From Cytophagales bacterium (GTDB lineage: Bacteria > Bacteroidota > Bacteroidia > Cytophagales > Cyclobacteriaceae), in assembly GCA_016124425.1 (NCBI GenBank), contig WGNT01000187.1:1-32670 (forward strand): a DNA stretch of 32,670 nt, written 5' to 3'. This document shows, piece by piece, positions 24,828 to 32,670 of this stretch (the first letter of the stretch is position 1; each line of letters starts with the position of its first letter). The notes beneath the pieces were generated by a model, which saw only the letters and a program-made list of their open reading frames with translations, ran no database searches and was not told the DNA's origin. The position numbers and the translations under genes are program-made.

Positions 24828-25397
24828 CTATTCGATCGCAATGGGTAATCTAAGTTTTTCCCAAGCAACCAACAGGCCTTCGGGGACAACCTCAACGGTA
24901 AGCGACTCCTGACTATCGTCCACCCATTCTGGGGTAGAAGTTACTCGAAGCACGTCATTTTCTTCTTTGTACTGAAAATGGCCATGTTCAAGATCCCACT
25001 CCGAATTGAATATTACCGTCCAATCGCCAGTTTCCATTGGTACAGTAAACAACGAGTATTTTCCGGCAGGTAAGGTCTGCCCTTCTACAATCAGTTCTTC
25101 CGTAGTTTCGATAAACGTAGCCTCATTAGCTCCGGTTCTCCAAACTTCGCCGTAGGGAACAAGATCACCCCAGATCGTTCTACCCTTAACGGCAGGCGAT
25201 CCGTACTGTACCTTTATAGTGTTGTCTCCTATGCTGCCTTCTACTTTACGAAGAGGACTGGCTCTTTTTTCTTCAATGACCTCTTCGCCTTCGATTGCTA
25301 CTACTTCCTCTGAAGTAGACTTTTGCTCGCCGCAGGCAATTGTAAGCGCTATGACGGCGGTAAAAATTAGTGAATGAAATCTTAGCATTTTCCTCAT
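24828..25397 (-). CDS. DUF2911 domain lipoprotein
   Basis: A 189-aa lipoprotein. The signal peptide MLRFHSLIFTAVIALTIAC ends at a Cys in the context TIAC, followed by an acidic linker (residues about 24-48). Residues 50-150 carry the DUF2911 signature: VQYGSPAVKGRTIWG, VPYGEVWRTGANEATFIE, LPAGKYSLFTVP and WTVIFNSEWDLEHG. DUF2911 proteins are common exported proteins of Bacteroidota with unknown activity. The gene is divergent from the EEP-fold gene and ends in its own terminator. Two close Met codons (1 and 4) are possible starts. Confidence 0.9.
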   Translation of the reverse strand: MRKMLRFHSLIFTAVIALTIACGEQKSTSEEVVAIEGEEVIEEKRASPLRKVEGSIGDNTIKVQYGSPAVKGRTIWGDLVPYGEVWRTGANEATFIETTEELIVEGQTLPAGKYSLFTVPMETGDWTVIFNSEWDLEHGHFQYKEENDVLRVTSTPEWVDDSQESLTVEVVPEGLLVAWEKLRLPIAIE

Positions 25398-25555
25398 GTT
25401 TTGCTTGTTATTTTTGCGGCTAATTTAACAATAATTCCTTAGCTACCCTAAAGAATATTTTATAGCGTGGTTGAATGATATCTTTTGCCGCTTATTGGTT
25501 TATCCGTTTACATGTCCTATGTTTGCATAGAATGGCGATAGAATACTGAAAGCAT

Positions 25556-26617
25556 ATGAGGACGATTGTTTTGATATTTTTTTTTACCTCATTAATCCTA
25601 TTTTCAAGTGTATATATCTCCCCCGTATCCTTTTCCTATACAGGGCTTCTACCCTTGTTGATCCCTCTTTTTCTGGTTGTCAATCTTTTGCTGTGTATCG
25701 TATTCCTGTTTGGTAGAACTAAGCTGCTTATTTTTCCCGTACTGGCATTGATCGTGGGATGGCGTTTTTATGCGGTAACGTTTCAATGGAACGACCGGTC
25801 TGAAGAAACAGACGGGATTACGCTCATGTCATTCAACGCTATGTACTTCAACCTTAATTGGGACACCGGGGAGACTGTGGATAATTCGATCGAATGGGCA
25901 AAAAGCAATCAGGCGGATATCAAGTGCTTTCAGGAATTCCAACAGGATTATACAACAGCTTCCAGAAATACGCTCAAAATCATCAGCCAAGATGGGGAGT
26001 ATGATTATTCATTCCACTCCTACGGAAACAACCGAAAGAAATCACATGGACTTGCCATTTTCAGCAGGTTCCCGATCGTCAATGAGGGAGTTGCGTTTGA
26101 AAACCGCAATAATAACGGGTCCATATTTGTCGACATAAAAATAAATAAAGACACTATCCGGGTTTACAACACCCACTTAGAATCCATGAGTATTGCAGCC
26201 GAACAACTTTCTGATCCGCAAGGCATAAAGCGGCATTACAGGCAAACAGTAATCAAGCTAAAAAACGGAATCCGTATGCGGGCAGAGCAAGTCAAATTGC
26301 TTAAAGAACACATATCCAATAGTCCCTACCCTGTCATCCTTGCGGGAGATTTTAACGATGTGCCTTATAGTTTTACGTACTTTTCGCTTAAATCCACACT
26401 GAAAAATGCGTTCGAAGAAGCTGGGAGAGGGTTTGGTTTTACCTACAATAAGGTTTTGTTTTTTCTTCGGATAGACCACATTTTTCTAGACGGCGAGTTT
26501 GAGGTTCAACATTTTAAGACGCACAATGAAGTGGACTATTCAGACCACTATCCAATTTCAACCAGAATCACGTGGCAAAGCCCTCTAGGCCGGAGGCAGG
26601 TGGAAGAGGGGGGTTAA
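25556..26617 (+). CDS. Membrane-anchored endonuclease/exonuclease/phosphatase-fold protein
   Basis: A 353-aa protein with two to three N-terminal transmembrane helices (about residues 3-22, 28-52 and 56-75), then an EEP domain from residue about 85. Catalytic-site motifs are LMSFNAMYFN (Asn), CFQEFQQDY (Glu), FSRFPIVNEG, YNTHLES (His), LAGDFNDVPYS (Asp, Asn), IDHIFLDG and the terminal YSDHYPISTRI (Asp-His). The set is complete, so it should be a metal-dependent phosphodiesterase. Because it follows the helices, the domain probably faces the periplasm; targets could be nucleic acid, phospholipid or inositol-type esters. Its stop overlaps the convergent exporter gene stop by 4 bp (TTAA at 26614-26617). 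Confidence 0.9.
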   Translation: MRTIVLIFFFTSLILFSSVYISPVSFSYTGLLPLLIPLFLVVNLLLCIVFLFGRTKLLIFPVLALIVGWRFYAVTFQWNDRSEETDGITLMSFNAMYFNLNWDTGETVDNSIEWAKSNQADIKCFQEFQQDYTTASRNTLKIISQDGEYDYSFHSYGNNRKKSHGLAIFSRFPIVNEGVAFENRNNNGSIFVDIKINKDTIRVYNTHLESMSIAAEQLSDPQGIKRHYRQTVIKLKNGIRMRAEQVKLLKEHISNSPYPVILAGDFNDVPYSFTYFSLKSTLKNAFEEAGRGFGFTYNKVLFFLRIDHIFLDGEFEVQHFKTHNEVDYSDHYPISTRITWQSPLGRRQVEEGG

Positions 26618-28869
26618 TGCCGAAGCCATACTTTTTTCAGTGGAAGAATAAGCAATGGTAACCACAGTATATCAGCAGCTAGCGCAAAGATTAACGATAG
26701 TCCAATCAGCAACCCAGCGTAGAACGTAATTTGAAAATCACTTCCGGTGAGCACTAAAAATCCGGACGAAAGAATAATCGTAGTCAATACCAACGCTTTT
26801 CCTGTAGTGAAATAGGTGCTTTTTAATCCATACATCAGCGATTTTCGGGTATTACGTTCTGCTCCTAGTTTCGTGATAAAATGGATACTGTCATCAACGG
26901 CAATACCAAATGCTACGGCGAAGATAATCGCGGTGGAAAGATTGAAATTCACGTCGAGCAAATACATCAGTCCTCCCATCCATAACAACGGTACCAAGTT
27001 AGGAATAAGTCCAATCAGTGCCATTCTCCAAGAGCGGAAAAGTAGTCCCGTCAACAACGCAACGCATAGAAAAGCAAAGCCCAGACCGGAAAGAAGTTGG
27101 GCCGTTACCTGCCTATGGCTTCTGTCTATCAGATAGGACGTACCTGTCATCCTAACTTCAATTCGTTTGGGAGAAATATGCTCCTCCAGGTATGCGTCAA
27201 ATTCACGTTCCAGCTCCTCCCCTTTCAAACTTCCAATATCGGCCATATACGTGGTTATTCTTCCTTGCTTCAGATCTGCCGAAAGAATAGGGAAAGGCTG
27301 TTGCGCGACATAACGGTCTATGAGTGGCAGCATTCGGTCATATTGAGCGGGGGTTGGAAGTGTAAATGCCTTCGAACTTCCTTGATTCTGCGCTTTGTTG
27401 AGAGATTTCACCAAGGTGAGTGGAGATACTACCGTGCCTGTCCCAAACGTAGACTGAATGAATTGCTCCAGCTGATCGAGGTCACATAAAATTTCATAGT
27501 CAAGTAGTGTCTCCTTTTCCTGCCCTACCTGTATATGAAACTCAAGTGGTTTGGATCCACCGAACGTTTTGTCAAAAAAATCAAAGTCCTGCACCAAAGC
27601 GTGGTCACTAGGTAAATTATCCAAGATGAAGCCGTTGGTCTTTACCTGAGATACCGCGATCGCGGCGGACAAGGAGAGCACGACAAATACGCCATGCACA
27701 AGCCACCTCCACCGAATGATCCGTAAAAACACCCATCCTAACCCTCGCTGCCAAAAACTATCTGAATTGCCAATGGGCTTCGACGCAAAAGGGGGAAATA
27801 CATATAATGCCAGCGGTAAAATGAATATAATTGCCAGAAACATCCATAATACCCCCATTCCAGTAAACCAACCAAACCGCTCTAAGCTGATTACATCGGA
27901 AATGGTCAACGAGAAAAATCCGACAGCGGTAGTTAGACTAGTAAGAAACACGGGAATGAAAAGCTCTTTAAACGTGTGTTGTATTGCTTGCTCCTTCGGC
28001 ATACCGTGGCGAAGGTTTCGGATATATACCGTTAGTAGATGAACCATGCCGCTGAGGCCTATTACCAACAAAATCGGTGGCTGCATAACGGCCAAAACAT
28101 CCAATTCCCCTCCAGACACCAGCAAAAAAGAAACGGCCCAAAAAAAGCCAAAGGCCAAGACAATTATGGGAATCAAAACGCCCCAAAAAGATCTAAAAAT
28201 AAGGTAAAGCCATCCAAGAACCAGCAAGAACGAAATGCTCAGAAAAAAAGCAAATTCATCCTGCAGCAACGAGACGAATTCCGCCTGCGCCTTGATTTTT
28301 CCGGCGATGCGGTAATCGGAAATTCCGCTCTCGCGTAGTTGGTTTACTATGCTATGATAAAGCAAATCACCATCATCTTTGGTGATTTGCTGGGTATTCC
28401 TAACAATCATGATCAGGTATTTTCCTTCTTTAGCCAGCAGCCCACCTGTCCAAGAGGAATCTTCCAAAAGCGCCTGCTTCGATCGGCTTAGGAGTGCCTC
28501 CGTCTGCCACTGCAGGATGTTGTCTTTTCTGATGCCGAAAGGACTAATAATGCGCTCCTCCGCAGAGAGCAGGGAAAGAACTGATTCGACATTTTCAAGC
28601 TCCTTAAGGTGATTTTCAACCGCGAGTGCCTGATCCAGAAAATCGGGCTGAAACACATTTGGGCTGTTGCCCAGGGCGATAAGCAAGTAATCGTTGTCGT
28701 TTTCAAACACCTCCCGAAACCGCTCGTAAAAAAGAAGTTCCGGATCGTCTTCCGCAAAAAAATTCTCAAAATCATAGGTGAACACCGGAGTTGGGCCCAA
28801 CAGTAAATAAGTCAGGGTGATTCCGATTGCTAGGCTTCCGAAAAGGACTACGATTCGTCTTGTAAACAT
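26614..28869 (-). CDS. MMPL/RND-superfamily exporter
   Basis: A 751-aa RND-type permease with two repeats. TM1 is at about residues 7-25, an extracytoplasmic loop covers about 26-210, TM2-6 lie at about 213-360, TM7 at about 390-410 is followed by a second loop, and TM8-12 lie at about 595-745. FVSLLQDEFAFFLSISFLLV and the mirrored ATAIIFAVAFGIAVDDSIHF (the family's GxxxDD motif in the second half) support the SSD/MMPL subfamily, which exports hydrophobic or lipidic compounds. The protein is shorter than tripartite AcrB pumps (about 1030 aa), and no adaptor or outer-membrane factor is adjacent. A perfect 11-bp inverted repeat lies within the gene at 28361-28391. It is convergent with the EEP gene and divergent from the M1 peptidase. 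Confidence 0.9.
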   Translation of the reverse strand: MFTRRIVVLFGSLAIGITLTYLLLGPTPVFTYDFENFFAEDDPELLFYERFREVFENDNDYLLIALGNSPNVFQPDFLDQALAVENHLKELENVESVLSLLSAEERIISPFGIRKDNILQWQTEALLSRSKQALLEDSSWTGGLLAKEGKYLIMIVRNTQQITKDDGDLLYHSIVNQLRESGISDYRIAGKIKAQAEFVSLLQDEFAFFLSISFLLVLGWLYLIFRSFWGVLIPIIVLAFGFFWAVSFLLVSGGELDVLAVMQPPILLVIGLSGMVHLLTVYIRNLRHGMPKEQAIQHTFKELFIPVFLTSLTTAVGFFSLTISDVISLERFGWFTGMGVLWMFLAIIFILPLALYVFPPFASKPIGNSDSFWQRGLGWVFLRIIRWRWLVHGVFVVLSLSAAIAVSQVKTNGFILDNLPSDHALVQDFDFFDKTFGGSKPLEFHIQVGQEKETLLDYEILCDLDQLEQFIQSTFGTGTVVSPLTLVKSLNKAQNQGSSKAFTLPTPAQYDRMLPLIDRYVAQQPFPILSADLKQGRITTYMADIGSLKGEELEREFDAYLEEHISPKRIEVRMTGTSYLIDRSHRQVTAQLLSGLGFAFLCVALLTGLLFRSWRMALIGLIPNLVPLLWMGGLMYLLDVNFNLSTAIIFAVAFGIAVDDSIHFITKLGAERNTRKSLMYGLKSTYFTTGKALVLTTIILSSGFLVLTGSDFQITFYAGLLIGLSLIFALAADILWLPLLILPLKKVWLRH

Positions 28870-28959
28870 TATTTTTAGCTATAAGACCCCAAAAATCGGG
28901 GTATTGTTATGGAAAAACAACCGGTACGGGCAAAACAGGAAAGAAAGCAGGATGAGAGG

Positions 28960-28992
28960 TTTGCTCCTTTATAGTTTTTAAGGCTATATTTA
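28960..28992 (+). promoter_or_regulatory. Candidate Bacteroidota promoter of the M1 peptidase gene
   Basis: TTTG at 28960-28963 and TATATTTA at 28985-28992 (one mismatch to TAnnTTTG) are 21 bp apart, within the usual spacing, and the -7 element is 20 bp before the ATG. A short dyad AGGCT/AGCCT (28981-28985, 28993-28997) frames the -7 box and could be an operator. Confidence 0.4.
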
Positions 28993-29012
28993 AGCCTAAA
29001 TTAACGACAAGG

Positions 29013-30860
29013 ATGAGAAAATTAACCGGAATATTTTATACTATTTTTTTAACAGGACTGGAAATCTGCACGGAAGCACTCAGTCAAGCAGAACGATGGC
29101 AACAGTCGGTTAGCTATAAGATCTATGTAGACATGGACGTTTCTACCAACCAATACACCGGTAAACAGATCATCGCCTACAGCAATAATTCGCCAGATAC
29201 ATTAAAACGTGTTTTTTTCCATCTTTATTACAATGCTTTTCAGCCAAACAGCATGATGGATGTGCGTTCACGATCCATCAAAGATCCTGACAGGAGGGTC
29301 ATGGACCGTATATCAAAATTAACTCCCCAAGAAATCGGTTACCTCAACGTAAGCGAGCTTACGATGAATGGGCAACCCGTAACCTATGAACAGGTAGAAA
29401 CGATTTTGGAAGGTGATCTCCCTCAACCGATTTTGCCACATTCGACTGTACTCTTCGAGACCCGCTTCGAAGGGCAGGTACCCTTGCAGGTAAGGCGTTC
29501 GGGAAGGGATAGCGAGGAAGGTGTAAGGTACTCCATGTCCCAATGGTACCCAAAAATCTCCAATTATGACTACCAAGGTTGGCATGCCAATCCCTATGTT
29601 GGTCGGGAGTTTTACGGTATTTGGGGTGATTTTGATGTGACGATTGCCATTGACAAAAGTTACGTAGTAGGAGGCACCGGCTACCTGCAAAACCCCAATG
29701 AAATAGGCCATGGATATGAGGATTCAGGCGTAACGGTTCCAAAACCCAAGGGAGAAAAGCTTTCTTGGCATTTTTATGCACCAAAAGTCCACGACTTTAT
29801 GTGGGCGGCTGATCCGAAATATACCCATGACCGCATCGAGATGGAAAATGGAATTACAGTGCACCATCTATACATCAAAAATTCCCAAACTGCTTCCAAC
29901 TGGGAAAAACTCAAAAGCTATACACCGGCTGCGATTACCTTTATGAGCGAAAACTTCGGAGAATATCCTTATAAGCAATTTTCTGTCATACAGGGAGGCG
30001 ACGGCGGGATGGAATACCCGATGTCCACACTCATCACCGGTCAACGTCCTTTGGGCAGCCTCGTGGGCGTGATGGTCCATGAACTGATTCACAGCTGGTT
30101 TCATGGGGTACTTGGTAGTAATGAAAGCCTGTATTCGTGGATGGACGAAGGCTTTACCACCTACGCCGGTAACTTAACCATGGCCCATCTATTCTCAGAT
30201 CAAGCTTCTGGATTTCCCCACAGGGGCGCTTACGCCGGATATGAGCGTCTGGCTACCTCCGGGATGGAAGAACCGCTTTCCACCCATGCCGATCATTTTC
30301 AGACGAATTTCGCCTACGGTGCTGCGGCGTACTCTAAAGGCTCCCTATTCTTGTCCCAACTCGAATACATCATCGGCAAGGAACAGTTTGCGAAGGCTAT
30401 GTTACGTTATTGGGATGAATGGAAATTCAAGCATCCCAATGCTAACGACGTCATAAGGATAATGGAAAAACAAAGTGGTCTGGAATTGGACTGGTTCAAG
30501 GAATACTGGGTCTATACTACAAAAACAATTGACTACGGAATTAAGGAAGTGACCGCAGAAGGGGATCAGACAAAGATTACGCTGGAGAGGATCGGGGCAA
30601 TGCCAATGCCTATCGACTTGTTGATCACCTATACAGATGGTAGCAAAGAACAAATTTATTTGCCATTGGTCATGCAGCGGGGGGAAAAACCAATGGATCC
30701 TGGGTCTCCGCAGCGAATACATACCGAACGGTGGCCATGGACAAATGCCGTAAAAGAACTACTGATCGCCCGACCTTTATCACAAATCGTAACAATAGAA
30801 ATCGATCCATCTCTTCTTATGGCGGATATAAACAGAGAAAATAATCGTTTTGAAAAATAA
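29013..30860 (+). CDS. Exported M1-family zinc metallopeptidase (aminopeptidase N-like)
   Basis: A 615-aa gluzincin. The N-terminus (GIFYTIFLTGLEICTEALS) is a Sec signal peptide, so the enzyme acts outside the cytoplasm. A beta-rich N-domain is followed by the catalytic domain. The exopeptidase signature appears as GGDGGMEYPMS in place of GAMEN. The zinc site is HELIHSWFHG (His356, Glu357, His360), with the third ligand Glu379 in WMDEGFTTYAG at the canonical 18-residue spacing. A likely catalytic Tyr is in YSKGSLFL. It lacks the large C-terminal domain of E. coli PepN, as expected for the short Bacteroidota M1 proteins. The role is probably peptide scavenging. The gene appears monocistronic. 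Confidence 0.94.
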   Translation: MRKLTGIFYTIFLTGLEICTEALSQAERWQQSVSYKIYVDMDVSTNQYTGKQIIAYSNNSPDTLKRVFFHLYYNAFQPNSMMDVRSRSIKDPDRRVMDRISKLTPQEIGYLNVSELTMNGQPVTYEQVETILEGDLPQPILPHSTVLFETRFEGQVPLQVRRSGRDSEEGVRYSMSQWYPKISNYDYQGWHANPYVGREFYGIWGDFDVTIAIDKSYVVGGTGYLQNPNEIGHGYEDSGVTVPKPKGEKLSWHFYAPKVHDFMWAADPKYTHDRIEMENGITVHHLYIKNSQTASNWEKLKSYTPAAITFMSENFGEYPYKQFSVIQGGDGGMEYPMSTLITGQRPLGSLVGVMVHELIHSWFHGVLGSNESLYSWMDEGFTTYAGNLTMAHLFSDQASGFPHRGAYAGYERLATSGMEEPLSTHADHFQTNFAYGAAAYSKGSLFLSQLEYIIGKEQFAKAMLRYWDEWKFKHPNANDVIRIMEKQSGLELDWFKEYWVYTTKTIDYGIKEVTAEGDQTKITLERIGAMPMPIDLLITYTDGSKEQIYLPLVMQRGEKPMDPGSPQRIHTERWPWTNAVKELLIARPLSQIVTIEIDPSLLMADINRENNRFEK

Positions 30861-31083
30861 GCGACGTAATGCAGACTACCGTCACTCTGTAGGATTCGGC
30901 GGGCTTTGTTAAACGACACAGTCGAAGATCCAAACCTGTATGCCAAACGATACATGTGAGGTAATCCATAAGGGATAAAATAATAAGAATACGGGCTGAA
31001 AATTACAGAACCCTACCCTATGCGTATCTCCTCAGTCACACAGCTAAGACGCATATGGATTGAAAACAAAACCTTAGACAACT

Positions 31084-31115
31084 AAAAAACCTCCGGAACA
31101 GAGTCCCGGAGGTTT
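31084..31115 (-). terminator. Intrinsic terminator of the RND pump gene
   Basis: On the minus strand, AAACCTCCGG (31115-31106) pairs with CCGGAGGTTT (31096-31087) around a 9-nt loop and continues into a T-run. The 10-bp GC-rich stem lies 45 bp past the RND stop. The A/T flanks make it potentially active in both directions. Confidence 0.9.
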
Positions 31116-31159
31116 GAACACTTAAAAAACCACCAACCTTTATTAAAGTTCTTTAGCTG

Positions 31160-32670
31160 TCATTTTATCTTTCTTAGCGCCATATTGGCTTTATCAGTAA
31201 GAAGATACATCACAGGTACTAGTACTAACGTGAGAAAGGTCGCAAAGGTTAGACCAAATATTACAGTCCATGCCATTGGCCCCCAAAAATCCGCATTATC
31301 ACCACCAACATAAAACTGGGGGTCGAAGGAAGAAAACAACGTAGCGAAGTTTATGTTCATCCCTATCGCCAGCGGAATTAACCCGAGAACCGTAGTGATG
31401 GCGGTTAGCAATACCGGTCTAAGTCTTGTTTTACCACCCAGAATAATACTTCCCAACAGCTCTTCATAAGGTAGGTAATCGCCTTCCTTTACCCCTAACT
31501 CCTCCCGCTTGCGTTCCCTAACGAGGTTGGTATAGTCTATCAGCACAATAGCATTGTTGACAACCACACCGGCAAGCGAAATAATTCCAATTCCGGTCAT
31601 GATGATCACAAAATCCATGTTGAATGCTACCAGTCCCAGAAACACACCGATCGTACTAAAGAGCACTGAACCCATGATAATAAACGGACTAGCGAACGAA
31701 TTGAATTGAGCAACGATGATAAGGAAGATTACCGACACAGCAATCAAAAGTGCCCGTGTCAAAAACTCCGCAGATTTCGCCTGCTCTTCTTGCTCTCCGG
31801 TAAATTTCATCGTGATGCCATCAGGAGTCTCTAACGACTGCAGGCGATCCTTGATGCTTTCGTTTATTTCAGTCGCATTAAATCCGTCTGTGATATTAGA
31901 AGATATGGTAATTACTCGATTAAGGTCCTTCCTTTTGACGGACCCGAAAGTCGAACTGTATTCCAGATCGGCAACAGCAGAAATCGGGATCTCGCTTTGA
32001 TTACCGAACTTATCCCGGAAGCTGATTTTTTTGTTGATTAATGCGGCAACATCGTACCTGTATTTATCCGCCAAGCGAAGCTGTATCGGGTAATCATCTT
32101 CCCCTTCTTTAAATTTCGAGACCTCCAGACCGAACAAGGCCGTACGAAGTTCGTTTGCAATGGTACTGGTAGAAAGTCCAAAGCGCCTGGCGTTTTCACG
32201 GTTTATATTTACAATCAGCTCCGGATTACCAGCTTCAAGATCGGTTTTTAGCTCTTCTATTCCCTGAATATTTGCTTCATTGATATGTTCCCGCATCACG
32301 GAAACAAAATCCACCAATTTTGCAAAATCCTCTCCGCTTACTTCAATGTTGATTGGCTTACCCACCGGAGGTCCTGCGGTTTGCTTTCCTACGATTACCT
32401 GAACTCCGGGATATCCATCCGCCAGTTCGCGGATTTCTTCCATTACCCCATTGGTGTTGATGCCGTCGCGGTATTGATATTCCACAAATGCCAACGTGAT
32501 TTTCGCCTTATGAGGAGTTGCCGCATTGGTAGGACCCTCCATCGCATCACTGGTTCCTTCACCGATCTGGGTAATCACCGATTCAATAATGTCCTGATAA
32601 GGAGCCAAAACCTCAGATAAATCCTCTTCGAAGTCCATCACCATCTCATTTGTTGCTTCTATGTCTGTTC
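31160..32670 (-). CDS. RND efflux pump permease (AcrB/CusA-type), C-terminal half, partial
   Basis: This is the C-terminal part (at least 503 codons) of a tripartite RND pump inner-membrane subunit; the reading frame is open to the right edge, with no start in the window. It shows porter-domain sequence (PINIEVSGEDFAKLVDFV, LIVNINRENARRFGLS), then TM8-12 (FLTRALLIAVSVIFLIIVAQFN, SPFIIMGSVLFSTIGVFLGL, GIISLAGVVVNNAIVLIDY, LRPVLLTAITTVLGLIPLAIG, TFATFLTLVLVPVMYLL). The NNAIVLIDY and RLRPVLLTA motifs are strong for the HAE-1/heavy-metal RND family. The proton-relay Asp pair in TM4 lies outside the window, so substrate class cannot be fixed. The adaptor and outer-membrane channel genes would be expected upstream, to the right of the window. 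A strong terminator follows. Confidence 0.93.
   Translation of the reverse strand, partial: TDIEATNEMVMDFEEDLSEVLAPYQDIIESVITQIGEGTSDAMEGPTNAATPHKAKITLAFVEYQYRDGINTNGVMEEIRELADGYPGVQVIVGKQTAGPPVGKPINIEVSGEDFAKLVDFVSVMREHINEANIQGIEELKTDLEAGNPELIVNINRENARRFGLSTSTIANELRTALFGLEVSKFKEGEDDYPIQLRLADKYRYDVAALINKKISFRDKFGNQSEIPISAVADLEYSSTFGSVKRKDLNRVITISSNITDGFNATEINESIKDRLQSLETPDGITMKFTGEQEEQAKSAEFLTRALLIAVSVIFLIIVAQFNSFASPFIIMGSVLFSTIGVFLGLVAFNMDFVIIMTGIGIISLAGVVVNNAIVLIDYTNLVRERKREELGVKEGDYLPYEELLGSIILGGKTRLRPVLLTAITTVLGLIPLAIGMNINFATLFSSFDPQFYVGGDNADFWGPMAWTVIFGLTFATFLTLVLVPVMYLLTDKANMALRKIK

Noticed and set aside
31019-31055. TATGCGT/ACGCATA inverted repeat after the M1 peptidase gene
   Set aside because: Short stem with a 23-nt loop and no T-tract; too weak to call a terminator or operator.

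Overview
The window looks like chromosomal DNA of a member of the Bacteroidota, probably a Cytophagales- or Sphingobacteriales-like free-living bacterium. This is inferred from several things in the sequence: a C-terminal type IX secretion (Por) sorting domain, DUF2911 and DUF6526 family proteins, a REC-PAS-DHp protein with the SHVVRAPL motif typical of that phylum, a fused OtsA-OtsB, Bacteroidota-type -7 boxes (TAnnTTTG) and an absence of strong Shine-Dalgarno sequences. No rRNA, tRNA, CRISPR array, phage or intact insertion sequence was seen.

Layout. 1-5.5 kb: a minus-strand pair (FabH-like ketoacyl synthase III, then an unknown 193-aa protein), a plus-strand secreted or anchored protein with a T9SS tail, and a minus-strand operon of YheT-like alpha/beta hydrolase, SRAP/HMCES abasic-site protein and MBL-fold hydrolase. 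5.5-8.3 kb: pyruvate-dehydrogenase-type E2 with two lipoyl domains, the HslV protease subunit without hslU beside it, and a small Dabb protein; intrinsic terminators separate these units. 8.3-11 kb: a structured leader with an attenuator-like stem and U-tract, then an overlapping pair of a methylthioribose-kinase-like protein and an exported lipoprotein of the ADP-ribosylglycohydrolase family. 11-22 kb: a signalling island. A 2631-aa soluble CheB-CheR-(PAS)n-GAF-histidine kinase is followed, after about 0.9 kb with no clear gene, by a single-domain response regulator, a REC-PAS-DHp protein that has no ATPase domain, and a DUF6526 membrane protein. 22-32.7 kb: OtsAB trehalose synthase/phosphatase, a DUF2911 lipoprotein, a membrane-anchored endonuclease/exonuclease/phosphatase-fold protein, an MMPL/RND-type exporter, an exported M1 aminopeptidase and the C-terminal half of an AcrB-type RND pump that runs off the right edge.

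How the genes fit together. Most units are housekeeping or cell-envelope functions. The most coherent local system is the sensory island. The giant kinase has no receiver of its own and the nearest receivers lie just downstream, so a split phosphorelay (kinase to stand-alone REC to REC-PAS-DHp) is plausible but inferred. Inside the kinase, a three-PAS block appears to have been duplicated. The least explained non-coding elements are the structured leader before the kinase/ADP-ribosylglycohydrolase pair, a two-palindrome repeat present twice (upstream of a 29-codon ORF and upstream of the response regulator), and a possible structured RNA with a -7 box between the giant kinase and the response regulator.
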